A stretch of 64,000 nt of DNA from Asaia bogorensis (GCA_943333505.2 CALQTN020000002.1:1-64000); one strand, 5' to 3'; shown: positions 25,853 to 35,155, numbered from the stretch's first letter. Notes: generated by a model not told the origin, from the letters alone. Program-made: numbers and translations.

Positions 25853-26682
25853 TAGCCGCCCTTCACGCCGCCTGCGGTCAGGCCGTGGACGATTTCCTTT
25901 TGCATCAGCAGGGTCAGCAGCAGCACCGGCGCTGTGACCAGCAAAGCGGCGGCAGCCAGTGGGCCCCAACTGATCTGCTCGAAGCTGATCACGTTGTAGA
26001 CCGCGACCGGCAAGGTCCGGGTTTCGCGCCCGGCGAGCACCACGCCGAAGATGAAGTTATTCCAGCTGAAGATAAAGGCGAGGATCATCGCAACCACAAT
26101 CCCAGGGCGTGCCAAGGGCAGGGCGACATACAGGAAGGCCTGCCAGATCGTCGCGCCGTCGACCAGGGCTGCTTCTTCGAGTTCCTGCGGCAGGCCCTCA
26201 AAAAAACCGATCATCACCCAAACCACGATCGGCACAGTGATCACCAGATGAGTGATCAAGAGCGGCCATAGCGTGCCGGTCATTTCAAGCCACTGAAAGA
26301 TCAGGAATAGCGGGATCAGATAGGACAGGCCGGGGGTGACACGGGCGATCATGATCACTGCCGCAGCTTTCGCTGCCTGGGCCTTGGCGATGCCGAAGCC
26401 GGCCGGCACGCCGAGCAGCAAAGCAAGGCCCGTGGCACCGAACGATACGAAGATCGAGTTCAACGTGTAGGTCAGGAAGTCGTTCTTCTCGAAGACCTGA
26501 ATGAAATTGTCCAACACGGGTGGGTTGGGGATGAACACTGGCGGGAAGGCCATGTTGTCGACCTCGTTTTTCAACGACAGCGACAGCATCCACAGGAAGA
26601 ACAGGATCGCGGGGGAAATCAGGGCGACGACAGCCAGGCCGAAGCCGATGTTGCCGAGCAGTTTGCCTTTTCTTATTGCCAT
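25852..26682 (-). CDS. Sugar ABC transporter permease, MalG type
   Basis: This 276-residue inner-membrane protein has six hydrophobic segments. The EAA loop that docks the ATPase reads EEAALVDGATIWQAFLYVALPL near residue 190. It belongs to the carbohydrate uptake (CUT1) family and pairs with the MalF-type gene upstream, overlapping it by 10 bp. No binding protein or ATPase of this class occurs in the window; the ATPase may be shared (MsmK/UgpC type). The specific sugar cannot be told. Confidence 0.92.
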   Translation of the reverse strand: MAIRKGKLLGNIGFGLAVVALISPAILFFLWMLSLSLKNEVDNMAFPPVFIPNPPVLDNFIQVFEKNDFLTYTLNSIFVSFGATGLALLLGVPAGFGIAKAQAAKAAAVIMIARVTPGLSYLIPLFLIFQWLEMTGTLWPLLITHLVITVPIVVWVMIGFFEGLPQELEEAALVDGATIWQAFLYVALPLARPGIVVAMILAFIFSWNNFIFGVVLAGRETRTLPVAVYNVISFEQISWGPLAAAALLVTAPVLLLTLLMQKEIVHGLTAGGVKGG

Positions 26683-27563
26683 TGCTTTTGCTGCCTCGCG
26701 CTAAACAGAAGCAGGCTGACGAGCAGGATGATGATGAAGAACACCACCGTCACCGCCGCCGCATAGCCCATGTTATAAAAGGAAAACGCCTGTAGGTAGA
26801 GGAACAGGTTCATTGTTTCAGACGATGTTCCGGGGCCGCCGCCGGAGATCACGAAGATCAGATCGAAAGCCTTCAGCGCATCGATGGTGCGGATGACGGT
26901 CGCCACAATAATATGCGGCCAGACCAGCGGGACCGTAATATGGCGGAACATGTCCCAGCCGCTGGCACCGTCAAGGGTTGCGGCCTCGTACGGATCGATC
27001 GGCAGGCTGGCGAGGCCGCCGAGCACGATCAGCATGACCAAAGGCGTCCACTGCCAGGTCTCGACCATCACCAGGGTCGGGATGACCGACACCGAGTCGT
27101 AGGTCCATTGGCTGGGCGGGATGCCGACGCTGGTCAGCAGGTAGTTGAGCACGCCGAGCTGGGGGTGAAACGTCATGGTCCACACCAACGCAACGGCAAC
27201 CGGGGTTGCCATCATCGGCAGGATGAAAATGGTGCGGGCGATGCCGCGCATCGGGAATTTCTTGTGGAAGGTGATCGCCGCCGCGACGCCGAGCGCCACC
27301 GGCAACACCACTGACAGCGCGGTGAAATAGAGCGTCCGCACCACCGACCACAGGAAGCGGTCATCGGTGGTGAGGCGCAGATAATTATCCAGGCCGATGA
27401 AAGTGAAGTCGCCACCGACCTTGAACTCGTGCACCGACATGTAGAGCGTGAACAGCCACGGGAAGATGATCACCGCCAGCACCACTACCCCTGCCGGCAG
27501 CAGGAAGGGCCAGTAGTTCCGGGCGTAGTTGCGACCGCGCAGGCCGGATGCGGCCGCTGTCAT
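26673..27563 (-). CDS. Sugar ABC transporter permease, MalF type
   Basis: This 296-residue CUT1-family permease has six hydrophobic segments and the EAA loop reading YEAATLDGASGWDMFRHITVPL. It forms the heterodimeric channel with the following MalG-type protein. The first Met at 27563 is used; a TTG nine codons earlier is in frame but has no better ribosome-binding site. It is the first gene of the permease-permease-epimerase operon. Normally a binding-protein gene precedes this one; here the upstream neighbour is an unrelated secreted protein. Confidence 0.9.
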   Translation of the reverse strand: MTAAASGLRGRNYARNYWPFLLPAGVVVLAVIIFPWLFTLYMSVHEFKVGGDFTFIGLDNYLRLTTDDRFLWSVVRTLYFTALSVVLPVALGVAAAITFHKKFPMRGIARTIFILPMMATPVAVALVWTMTFHPQLGVLNYLLTSVGIPPSQWTYDSVSVIPTLVMVETWQWTPLVMLIVLGGLASLPIDPYEAATLDGASGWDMFRHITVPLVWPHIIVATVIRTIDALKAFDLIFVISGGGPGTSSETMNLFLYLQAFSFYNMGYAAAVTVVFFIIILLVSLLLFSARQQKQWQ

Positions 27564-27626
27564 CGGGATATTGCTTGAACGTTCATGCAACCGTTATAGC
27601 GCCGCTTTCGGCGGAGGGAAGGTCCC

Positions 27627-27998
27627 CTATTTCACCGGCAAATCTGTCAGCTTGCACAAATTCGTGCCCTTCTTTTCGCGGAAGCCGCCATCGATGAACA
27701 CGACCTTGAGATCATAGATGCAATTGCCGTCGCGCGGCAGTTTGAACAGGTGACCGCCTTGCGCGAGCAGCGTGTCCTTGTCGAGGCGGTTCTTGCCCCA
27801 ATTGTCGCGGCCGGCCGGGGTTGCGAAGACCTGGGTGATGGTCTTGTCGCTGGTGTTGATCAGCCGGAAGGTTGGGTCGTTGGCCGGTTTGGCAGGAACC
27901 GATGCCTTGCTGTCGGGCGCCGGTGGGGCGGCGGGTTGGGCAGTGGCCGCGATCGGCGACAGGCAAAGGGCGGTGATCAGCAGGGCGCGAAAGTTCAT
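27627..27998 (-). CDS. Small secreted hypothetical protein
   Basis: This 123-residue protein has a clear signal peptide (MNFRALLITALCLSPIAATAQ), a Pro/Ala/Lys linker and a compact domain with two cysteines (NCIYDLKVVF and TNLCKL) that could form a disulfide. The core LINTSDKTITQVFATPAG suggests an Ig- or beta-sandwich-like unit with a WGxNxL motif (NWGKNRL). I recognise no named family. A small CGCCG/CGGCG hairpin follows its stop codon. Confidence 0.7.
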   Translation of the reverse strand: MNFRALLITALCLSPIAATAQPAAPPAPDSKASVPAKPANDPTFRLINTSDKTITQVFATPAGRDNWGKNRLDKDTLLAQGGHLFKLPRDGNCIYDLKVVFIDGGFREKKGTNLCKLTDLPVK

Positions 27999-28026
27999 GG
28001 TCCAGGCTCCGGCAAGGGTGGTGCGC

Positions 28027-29079
28027 CTACCACACCCCGATTGAGGTATGGCGGGCGCGGCTTAGCACGTAGATGGTCCAACAAACCTGCGGCAACAACA
28101 GGGCAAGCGGGAAAAATGGCTTGATCGGGCTGGGGGCGGCGATAAATCCGATGGCCATCATCCCGCCCCACCCGGCGAAGCCCCAATGCAGCATCGCCAC
28201 TGACTGCGCATCGGCGCCACAGCGTTGGGCGAGCTGGTATAGATGGCCACGATGGGCGTGCGCCAGATTTTCGCCCGCCAGAGCCCGCCGCACCAGCGTG
28301 AACGCGACATCCCACGATACCCCAGCCAGCAACATCGGCACGATCAGGAAGCTCATCTCAACCGCCTCGAACCTCGCGGCGGCGACGCCCAGCACGGCGA
28401 GTATGAAGCCGCAGAACTGGCTGCCGACATCGCCCATGAAGATACGGGCACGGGGGAAATTGAACGGCAGAAAGCCGAGCAGCCCGGCGGCGAGCAGCAG
28501 GCCGGCGAAATAGACGAACCAACCGCCCAGGCTCGCCGCGATCGCCGCCAGAAACAGACTTGCCACCAGCGATGTGCCGGCCGCGAGGCCGTCCATGCCA
28601 TCCATGAAGTTCATCGCATTGGTGACAAAAACCAGCCACAGCATGGTCGCAAGCGGGCCCCATAACCCGAGATCAACATCGCCAAGCCATGGCACATGCA
28701 GCATCGTTACATAGAGCCCGCTGCCAACCGCGAGGGCTGCGGCCGATATCTGGGTGGCGAGCTTAGCGGTGAACCGCCAATTGAAAATGTCATCCAGGAA
28801 CGACACCAGCGCGATCGCCGTTGCAGCGATGATGACCCCCCGAAAATATGGCTCTCCGATGCGGGCAAAGCTTGCAAAGCCGTAGAGCAGAGCGATCCCA
28901 AGCAGAAACGCTGCGACAATGCCAACGCCACCGCCTTTCGGGACCGGCGTGGTGTGGAGTTTGCGCGGATCGGGCCGGTCCATCAGCCGGACACCGATCA
29001 TCGCGCGCACGACGATCGCAGACACCAACGCCAGAGCGGCGCAGAACAGCACATGCTTCAGAAAGGCCAGCCCGGTCAC
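28027..29079 (-). CDS. WecA/MraY-family glycosyl-1-phosphate transferase
   Basis: This 350-residue polytopic enzyme transfers a sugar-1-phosphate from a UDP-sugar to undecaprenyl phosphate. Family motifs are PKGGGVGI, SFLDD (metal-binding), NAMNFMDGMDGLAAG, FMGDVGSQFCG and HRGHLYQLAQ, the last being the basic loop near the C-terminus. It resembles the group that initiates O-antigen or exopolysaccharide assembly rather than MraY itself. Its start overlaps the methyltransferase stop by 4 bp, placing it last in ubiA-methyltransferase-transferase. Confidence 0.9.
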   Translation of the reverse strand: MTGLAFLKHVLFCAALALVSAIVVRAMIGVRLMDRPDPRKLHTTPVPKGGGVGIVAAFLLGIALLYGFASFARIGEPYFRGVIIAATAIALVSFLDDIFNWRFTAKLATQISAAALAVGSGLYVTMLHVPWLGDVDLGLWGPLATMLWLVFVTNAMNFMDGMDGLAAGTSLVASLFLAAIAASLGGWFVYFAGLLLAAGLLGFLPFNFPRARIFMGDVGSQFCGFILAVLGVAAARFEAVEMSFLIVPMLLAGVSWDVAFTLVRRALAGENLAHAHRGHLYQLAQRCGADAQSVAMLHWGFAGWGGMMAIGFIAAPSPIKPFFPLALLLPQVCWTIYVLSRARHTSIGVW

Positions 29080-29714
29080 AACGGTTGCAGGCGGGAGAGC
29101 ATGACGTCTCTGGTGGTGCGATCCTCAAGCTCGGTGCTGGTCGGGACCACGTAATGGGCGAAGCCGACCATGCCGGTTTTGGGCAGATAGGCACGACCCG
29201 GATCGGCGATCCACACCTCGGCGCTGCGGGCCATGCGGCGCAGCCACGGCAGGATATGGGCGGTCATCGGGGCTTCGTAGCAGACGTCGCCGCACAGGAT
29301 CAGGTCCCAGGCGCAGTCCTGTCCGACCACATCGCCGATCACCACCGTGACGGCCACGGCGTTGAGGTCGGCATTGAGGGTGATGGCGGCGGATGCCATT
29401 GGATCGATTTCGGCCGCGGTGACCGACGCGGCGTCAGCCATGGCGCAGGCGATGGCGGCCAACCCGCCGCCGGCGGCGAAATCCAATACCCGCTTGCCGG
29501 CAATTTGGACGCGATTGTCCAGCACGTAGCGCGCCAAGGCCTGGCTGCCCGGCCAGGCGAAGGCCCAGAATGGTGGGGCGATGTTGCGTTGGGCCAGCCA
29601 ATCCTCGGTCGCTTGCCAGATCGGGGTGATTTCGGTTGCCAGGTGCAGCGCGATTTCGGGCACTAAAGGTGCACGGTCGATGGCGGTATGGGCGCGCAGG
29701 AATGCCTCGGTCAC
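29076..29714 (-). CDS. SAM-dependent methyltransferase (ETFB-lysine / Nnt1-like family)
   Basis: This 212-residue class I methyltransferase has the leader PPFWAFAWPGSQALARYVLD, typical of the ETFB/METTL20-like group, followed by the SAM motif VLDFAAGGGLAAIA, acidic AAEIDP and the post-I motif ILCGDVCYE. Relatives methylate lysines in the electron-transfer flavoprotein beta subunit; the C-terminal GMVGFAHYVVPTSTELE agrees. The gene is coupled to ubiA (4-bp overlap). Substrate is inferred from family only. Confidence 0.82.
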   Translation of the reverse strand: MTEAFLRAHTAIDRAPLVPEIALHLATEITPIWQATEDWLAQRNIAPPFWAFAWPGSQALARYVLDNRVQIAGKRVLDFAAGGGLAAIACAMADAASVTAAEIDPMASAAITLNADLNAVAVTVVIGDVVGQDCAWDLILCGDVCYEAPMTAHILPWLRRMARSAEVWIADPGRAYLPKTGMVGFAHYVVPTSTELEDRTTRDVMLSRLQPL

Positions 29715-30598
29715 AGATGACCGAGCAGGATGGCGAGGCCGATCGCCGCGCCGGTTTCGCGGTTAAGTTTGAACAGTCCCAGGCAGAGGCCGGGATCGTT
29801 GATGTTGATGCGGATGATTTGCCAGGCCAGCAAGGCGGCGGGCGGTATCAGGCCGGCGTAGAACCAGGGGGCAAGTCCCGCCAACCCGCCCGCCAGCGCC
29901 AGCAGACCGATAGTGGCCATATAGCAGATAATCAGAAACGGCTTGGTCTGGCGGGCAAACAACCGCGCCGTCGATCTGACCCCGACCAGCGCATCGTCTT
30001 CGCGGTCCTGATGAGCGTAGATCGTGTCGTAGCCCAGAATCCAGACGATGGCGGCGACATACAACGCCATCGCGGCACCATCGACCCGCCCGGTTGCCGC
30101 CGCATAACCCATCGGCGCACCCCAACCGAAGGTGAAGCCCAGCATCAGTTGCGGCCACCAGGTGACCCGCTTGGCCAGCGGGTAGGTCACCACCAGCACC
30201 AACGACGCCACCCCGAGGATCCGTGCCAAATCGTTCAATTGGAGAAGAATTCCGAGGCCGAGGGTCAGCAGCACGGCCAGGAACGCCGCGGCATGCCGCA
30301 TGCGCAGCGCCCCAGACGCCAGCGGTCGGCCGGCGGTGCGGGTAACCAAGCGATCCATGTCGCGGTCCCACATATCGTTGACCACGCACCCCGCGCCACG
30401 CATCACGAAGCTGCCGGCCAGGAACAGTAGCACCAGCCACGGGCTGCCCCCGGCCAGCAGGATCGACCATAGGCCGGGCATGAACAGCAGCCAGCCGCCG
30501 ATCGGTCGGTCGAGCCGCGCCAGCAATGCGTAGGGCACAGCACCAGCCGGCAGTCGGCCAACCCAGCCGGAGGTTGAGATATCGGTATAAGGCGTCAT
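29711..30598 (-). CDS. ubiA: 4-hydroxybenzoate polyprenyltransferase
   Basis: This 295-residue intramembrane prenyltransferase attaches the polyprenyl tail to 4-hydroxybenzoate in ubiquinone synthesis. It has both Asp-rich motifs: NDMWDRDMDRLVTRT and, after the central segments, YDTIYAHQDREDD. About nine membrane helices are visible. The ATG at 30598 was chosen; an upstream in-frame start would enter the rsmE leader. The start codons of ubiA and rsmE, which are divergent, are only 22 bp apart, so their promoters overlap the coding starts. The tail substrate would come from IspB (51062). Confidence 0.93.
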   Translation of the reverse strand: MTPYTDISTSGWVGRLPAGAVPYALLARLDRPIGGWLLFMPGLWSILLAGGSPWLVLLFLAGSFVMRGAGCVVNDMWDRDMDRLVTRTAGRPLASGALRMRHAAAFLAVLLTLGLGILLQLNDLARILGVASLVLVVTYPLAKRVTWWPQLMLGFTFGWGAPMGYAAATGRVDGAAMALYVAAIVWILGYDTIYAHQDREDDALVGVRSTARLFARQTKPFLIICYMATIGLLALAGGLAGLAPWFYAGLIPPAALLAWQIIRININDPGLCLGLFKLNRETGAAIGLAILLGHL

Positions 30599-30620
30599 GT
30601 CTGCTAGTGTGCGCCCTGCC

Positions 30621-31343
30621 ATGCATACGTCAAACCCCGATCATCTGCCGCGGCTATTTGTCTCCGACGATCTCGCGGTCGGCGCGCCGATTAGCCTGAA
30701 GCCGGCGCAAACCCACTACCTCGCCCGCGTGATGCGGCGTGGGGTGGGGGATGGGGTGCGACTGTTCAACGGGCGCGACGGCGAAATGCTGGCCCGGTTG
30801 ACCGAAATTACCCGCAATGCGGCGATCTGTACGCCGGACATCCAGCTGCGCGCCCAGGAACAGGAGCCTGATGTCTGGCTCGCGTTCGCGCCGTTGAAGC
30901 GCGAGGCGACGGAACTCGTGGTTGAAAAAGCAACAGAACTCGGCGCCACCAGGCTGATCCCGGTGTTGACTGCGCGCGGCGTCAGCCAGCGTATCAATGC
31001 CGAGCGCTGGCAGGCCATTGCCATTGAGGCTGCTGAACAATCCGAACGGCTCAGCGTGCCCGAAATCGCCGAACCCCAGCGTCTGGCCGTGTTCCTGGCC
31101 AATTGGCCGGCAGAACGCCGGTTGATCGCGGCCATCGAACGGCTCGCGGCCCCCGCGATCAACCCGTCCAGCGGTCCGGGCGGCCTGCTGATCGGACCCG
31201 AGGGCGGCTTCGCGCCAGATGAACTTGAATTAATGCGTCGGCATCCCTTTGTTATGTCTGCCTCCCTCGGTCCACGTATCTTGCGGGCGGAAACGGCTGC
31301 GATTGTTGGGCTTGCGCTTTTGCAAGCGCGCAATGGCGGCTAA
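30621..31343 (+). CDS. rsmE: 16S rRNA (uracil-1498-N3)-methyltransferase
   Basis: This 240-residue SPOUT-class methyltransferase acts on U1498 in helix 44 of 16S rRNA. Its N-terminal PUA-like part includes LARVMRRGVGD. The knotted SAM-binding part shows EKATELGATRLIPV, EAAEQSERL, LIGPEGGFAPDE and LGPRILRAETA. The first ATG after the divergent ubiA start is used. It is followed by gshA after 49 bp in the same direction, a common neighbour in this lineage. Confidence 0.93.
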   Translation: MHTSNPDHLPRLFVSDDLAVGAPISLKPAQTHYLARVMRRGVGDGVRLFNGRDGEMLARLTEITRNAAICTPDIQLRAQEQEPDVWLAFAPLKREATELVVEKATELGATRLIPVLTARGVSQRINAERWQAIAIEAAEQSERLSVPEIAEPQRLAVFLANWPAERRLIAAIERLAAPAINPSSGPGGLLIGPEGGFAPDELELMRRHPFVMSASLGPRILRAETAAIVGLALLQARNGG

Positions 31344-31392
31344 GACAGTCTCTAAACCTTGTCCGCCATGCTCGAACTGAACGGAAACCTCC

Positions 31393-32754
31393 ATGTCAAA
31401 TCCCGGAGACGCTGACGCGACGCCGATTACCTCGGTGCGTCAACTGGCCGATTACATCGCTGTCGGTGGCAAGCCTGCCGAGCGTTGGACGATCGGAACC
31501 GAGCACGAAAAATTCGGCTTTCGGCCTGATTTCAGCGCGCCAGCCTATGAGCCTGCGGGTATCCGCGCGATCCTGGAAGGGATGGCACCCAATGGCTGGA
31601 CCCCGATTCTTGACCGGGGCAACCCGATCGGGCTGACCGGGCGTGGCAGTGCCTCAATCTCATTGGAGCCGGCCGGACAGTTGGAGCTGTCGGGTGGGCT
31701 GATGCCTGATCTGCATGCAACGCAGGCCGAGTTTCAGGAGCATTTCGCCGAGGTCCACAAAGTCGCCGATCCGCTCAATATCGGCTTTGCCCCGCTCGGG
31801 TTTCATCCGATCAATACCCGTGACGCGATGCCGTGGATGCCCAAGGGACGATACGCAATCATGAAGCGCTATATGCCGCTGGTCGGCAGCATGGGGTTGG
31901 ACATGATGACGCGGACCTGCACGGTGCAGGTCAATCTCGATTATGCCGACGAAGCCGACATGGCGCGGAAACTACGGGTCTCGCTCGCCTTGCAGCCACT
32001 GGCGACGGCGCTGTTTGCCAATTCGCCCTTCTATGAGGGCAAACCGAGTGGCTTTCTGTCCTATCGCGCCCATGTCTGGACCGATACCGATAATCATCGG
32101 TCGGGTATTCCGCCGGTGTTCTTCAAGGAAGATTTCGGCTTCGAGCGCTATGTCGAATGGCTGCTCGACGTGCCGATGTATTTCGTCAGTCGTGATAACC
32201 GCTACATCGATGTCGCCGGCCGGTCGTTCCGTGATTTCATGGCGGGCAAGCTCGGCAACGCGGAAGCTGGCGAAGCAACGGTGGGCGATTTTGCCGACCA
32301 CATGACCACCGCCTTCACCGATGTGCGGGTCAAGCGCTTCATCGAAATGCGCGGCGCCGATGCCGGGACGCCGGAGATGATGGTGGCGCAATCCGCCCTT
32401 TGGGTGGGGCTGCTTTATGACAGTTCCGCCCTCGCCGCCGCCGATGCGCTGGTGCGCCGCGCGCCTTGGGAGGATTATATGGCCCTGCGCGGGGCGGTGC
32501 CGCGCCATGGCCTGAACGCGCCATGGGGTAAGGGCGTGCTGCGCGATCTGGCCGCCGATGTGGTCGCGATTGCCCGTGACGGGCTGCGTGCCCGCGGCCG
32601 GCGTGATGCCGAGGGCCAGGATGAAACCCGCCATCTCGCACCGCTTGAACCGATTGTCGCCGGCAGCCCAACCCAGGCGGAACATTGGTTGGCGCGCTAC
32701 CATGGCGCGTGGAAGGGCGATATCAGTCAGATATTTGCTGAAGCGGCAGCGTAG
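31393..32754 (+). CDS. gshA: Glutamate-cysteine ligase, plant/proteobacterial type
   Basis: This 453-residue ATP-dependent ligase forms gamma-glutamylcysteine, the first step of glutathione synthesis. It belongs to the GCS2-related class found in alphaproteobacteria and plants. Landmarks are WTIGTEHEKFGF near residue 36, GRGSASISLEPAGQLELSGG, RTCTVQVNLDYADEADM and GFLSYRAHVWTDTDNHRSG. The product links it with the two gamma-glutamyltransferases and the GST in this window. gshB is not in view. Confidence 0.94.
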   Translation: MSNPGDADATPITSVRQLADYIAVGGKPAERWTIGTEHEKFGFRPDFSAPAYEPAGIRAILEGMAPNGWTPILDRGNPIGLTGRGSASISLEPAGQLELSGGLMPDLHATQAEFQEHFAEVHKVADPLNIGFAPLGFHPINTRDAMPWMPKGRYAIMKRYMPLVGSMGLDMMTRTCTVQVNLDYADEADMARKLRVSLALQPLATALFANSPFYEGKPSGFLSYRAHVWTDTDNHRSGIPPVFFKEDFGFERYVEWLLDVPMYFVSRDNRYIDVAGRSFRDFMAGKLGNAEAGEATVGDFADHMTTAFTDVRVKRFIEMRGADAGTPEMMVAQSALWVGLLYDSSALAAADALVRRAPWEDYMALRGAVPRHGLNAPWGKGVLRDLAADVVAIARDGLRARGRRDAEGQDETRHLAPLEPIVAGSPTQAEHWLARYHGAWKGDISQIFAEAAA

Positions 32755-33067
32755 CGAACAAGGTAGATATTCCTTTTTAAAGGTGAAGGTAGGCCGGGCT
32801 CAGGTTCCGGTCGCCTTCGCCGCGACGCTCAGGGGGCGTTGCCAAGTTTGGGTATCGAAGTCACGAGCGGAGACCGGGTGAGTTTTCGGGCGGGCTTCCA
32901 GCCGGTGCCTTGAAACTGCCGCGACACTCCGAAAATCTCGAAAATCGCATGCTTGAGTCTAAAAATAGACGAATACATTGAATTACATTTTTATGATTGG
33001 CTAGTAATTCCCAAAATGCGGCAACTGGGGGTTGCGTTAACAGCGGGTTTACTGGTCATACTGGTGT
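32755..33067. other. Intergenic region without a recognisable gene
   Basis: There are 313 bp between gshA and the BTAD regulator gene. The left two-thirds are ordinary GC-rich DNA without a convincing frame. The right third (about 32930-33010) is AT-rich and probably holds the promoter of the regulator gene. A short direct repeat CGAAAATC occurs twice near 32931-32947. I see no terminator with a T-run and no RNA gene. Confidence 0.4.
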
Positions 33068-35155
33068 ATGGTTCCAGGTGCACAAGATCGAATCGCTATG
33101 TCGGCGGGGATAAGCTCAGCCGCTGACCCTGTTCTGGTTCGGCTGCGGCTGATCGGGCAGATGGAAGCCTGGACGCTGACCAGCGAAAATATTTTACCCA
33201 ATGGTCGTAAGACCCGCGCGTTGCTGGCGATCCTGGCGCTGTCGGCGCCGCGCCCGGTTTTGCGTGGCAAGCTTGCCGAATTGCTGTGGAGCCGGCGGCC
33301 GGAGGAACAGGCGCGAGCGTCCTTGCGCCAGGAAATCCATCGTCTGCTCGATGCTCTCGACCCGATCGGCACCCAGATCCTGTCAGTCAATCGTGATCAC
33401 CTCGCGCTGCGCTCCGGCACGGTGTGGGTTGATGTCGAGGAAGTTCTTCGCGCCTCGCCCAACAAGCCGGCGGCGTTGTCGCTGCTGGATGGTGAATTGC
33501 TGGAGGACCTCGACGGGGTTGATCCGAGTTTCGATGCCTGGTTGGCGGCTGAGCGGGAGCGACTGCGTGACCGTGCCCGCAACCTGGCCGAGACCTTGTT
33601 GCGCGATAAATCTGACCCCGAGACGGTGATCCCGGCTGCCCAGCAATTGCTCGCCATCGACCGCGCCCATGAAGGCGCCTGGCGGGCGCTGATGCGGGCC
33701 TATACCGTTCGTGGCGAACGCGGTATGGCGATCCAGGCCTTTGAGCGCTGCAGGGCGGTGCTGGCGGATCAGCTCGATGCGCAGCCGTCGGAAGAAACCC
33801 AGCGTCTGTTGGTGGAAATTCGTGCGTCCTCCGGCCCGGCCCGGCCTGCGCTCCCAACCCCGCCGGCCACGACCCAAAGGGCCACTGAGCCGAAAGAATC
33901 CCGCACCAGCCCGCGTGCCGATGCGCGCGGCGATACTGGTCGCCCCGCCACACGGGGCGGCGCGCGGGTTGGGGTGCTGCCGCTCAGCATGATTGGCACC
34001 AGCGAGACCGAAGCACATCTGTCGGCCGGACTTGCCGAGGAAATCACCTCGGCGCTGGCACGCTTCCGCTGGATGTTCCTGATTTCATCGTCCTCGCTCG
34101 CGCGCTATGCGACCCAGACCCGTGATGAGACAGCGATCAGGCGAGCCTTCGGGATTGATTTCCTGCTTGATGGCACGATCCAAAAGGTCGGCGAGCGGCT
34201 GCGTGTGGCCCTGCGGCTGCTCGATCTGCGGGTTGGCAATCAGGTTGTGTGGTCACGCCGGTTCGATCGTGATGTGCATGATTTGCTGACCATGCAGGAC
34301 GATATCGCCGCCGAGGTGGTGGCGCAGATCGATCCCGAGATTTTGCTGATTGAAGCGCAACGCGTCACCCAACGGCCACCCTTGGACGCCACCGGCTATG
34401 ACATGGTGTTGCGCGCCATTCCGCTGATCGGGCGGCTTGACCGGGTGCAATTCATGCAGGCTGGTGGCATGTTGGCCGATGCGGTGGCGCAGGAGCCGGA
34501 TTATGCGCCTGCGCATGCCTGGTTCGCCTATTGGCACATGTTCCTGGTTGGGCAGCGCTGGGCGGATAATCCGCAGGCCGCGATGCAGGAGGCCAGCAAG
34601 CTTGCTGAACGCGCCATCATCCTTGATCCGCATGATGGACGTGCGCTTTCCATCGCCGGTCATGTGCGGTCATTCATCAATCACCGACTGCGCGAAGCGC
34701 TGGCGTTGCATGAGCGCGCGCTGAACCTCAACCCCAATTTGGCGATGGCCTGGGCGCTGTCGGGCGTTGCCTACGCCTATCTCGGCGAACTTGACGAGGC
34801 GGATCGGCGCTTCGTGCGCTACAAGAAGCTGTCGCCTTTCGACCCGCATGCGTTTTTCTACGATACGATCCGGATCCTGATCCTCCTATTGCAGCGCCGG
34901 CACGAAGATGCGGTCGAGGCAGGGCGCGAAGTCAGCCAGATGAACCCGTCGTTTTCGGCTGCCTATAAGCCCTATCTTTCCGCCCTCGGCCATTTGCACG
35001 CCACAGTGGAAATAGAAACGGTGCGTGAGCGTCTCATGGTGCTGGAGCCTGACTTCACTGTCGCGGCGTTCCTCGCCGAGAGCTCAATCGAGCGGCCCGA
35101 GGATCGTGTCCATTATGCCGAGGGGCTGCTGCTCGCGGGTGTACCCGCCGGATAG
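33068..35155 (+). CDS. BTAD-type transcriptional regulator with TolB-like and TPR domains
   Basis: This 695-residue protein has three parts. Residues about 20-110 form an OmpR-like winged helix and 115-255 a bacterial transcriptional activator (BTAD) TPR domain, as in SARP regulators. After a low-complexity Pro/Thr/Arg linker, 300-420 is a TolB/FlgO-like domain of the kind attached to class III adenylate cyclases (VGVLPLSMIG, HLSAGLAEEITSALARF, DFLLDGTIQKVGERLRV). From 450 to the end are TPR repeats. No cyclase catalytic domain or signal peptide is present. It is probably a cytoplasmic one-component regulator. A start at 33098 is also possible. Its 3' end overlaps the convergent RND gene by 43 bp. 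Confidence 0.82.
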   Translation: MVPGAQDRIAMSAGISSAADPVLVRLRLIGQMEAWTLTSENILPNGRKTRALLAILALSAPRPVLRGKLAELLWSRRPEEQARASLRQEIHRLLDALDPIGTQILSVNRDHLALRSGTVWVDVEEVLRASPNKPAALSLLDGELLEDLDGVDPSFDAWLAAERERLRDRARNLAETLLRDKSDPETVIPAAQQLLAIDRAHEGAWRALMRAYTVRGERGMAIQAFERCRAVLADQLDAQPSEETQRLLVEIRASSGPARPALPTPPATTQRATEPKESRTSPRADARGDTGRPATRGGARVGVLPLSMIGTSETEAHLSAGLAEEITSALARFRWMFLISSSSLARYATQTRDETAIRRAFGIDFLLDGTIQKVGERLRVALRLLDLRVGNQVVWSRRFDRDVHDLLTMQDDIAAEVVAQIDPEILLIEAQRVTQRPPLDATGYDMVLRAIPLIGRLDRVQFMQAGGMLADAVAQEPDYAPAHAWFAYWHMFLVGQRWADNPQAAMQEASKLAERAIILDPHDGRALSIAGHVRSFINHRLREALALHERALNLNPNLAMAWALSGVAYAYLGELDEADRRFVRYKKLSPFDPHAFFYDTIRILILLLQRRHEDAVEAGREVSQMNPSFSAAYKPYLSALGHLHATVEIETVRERLMVLEPDFTVAAFLAESSIERPEDRVHYAEGLLLAGVPAG

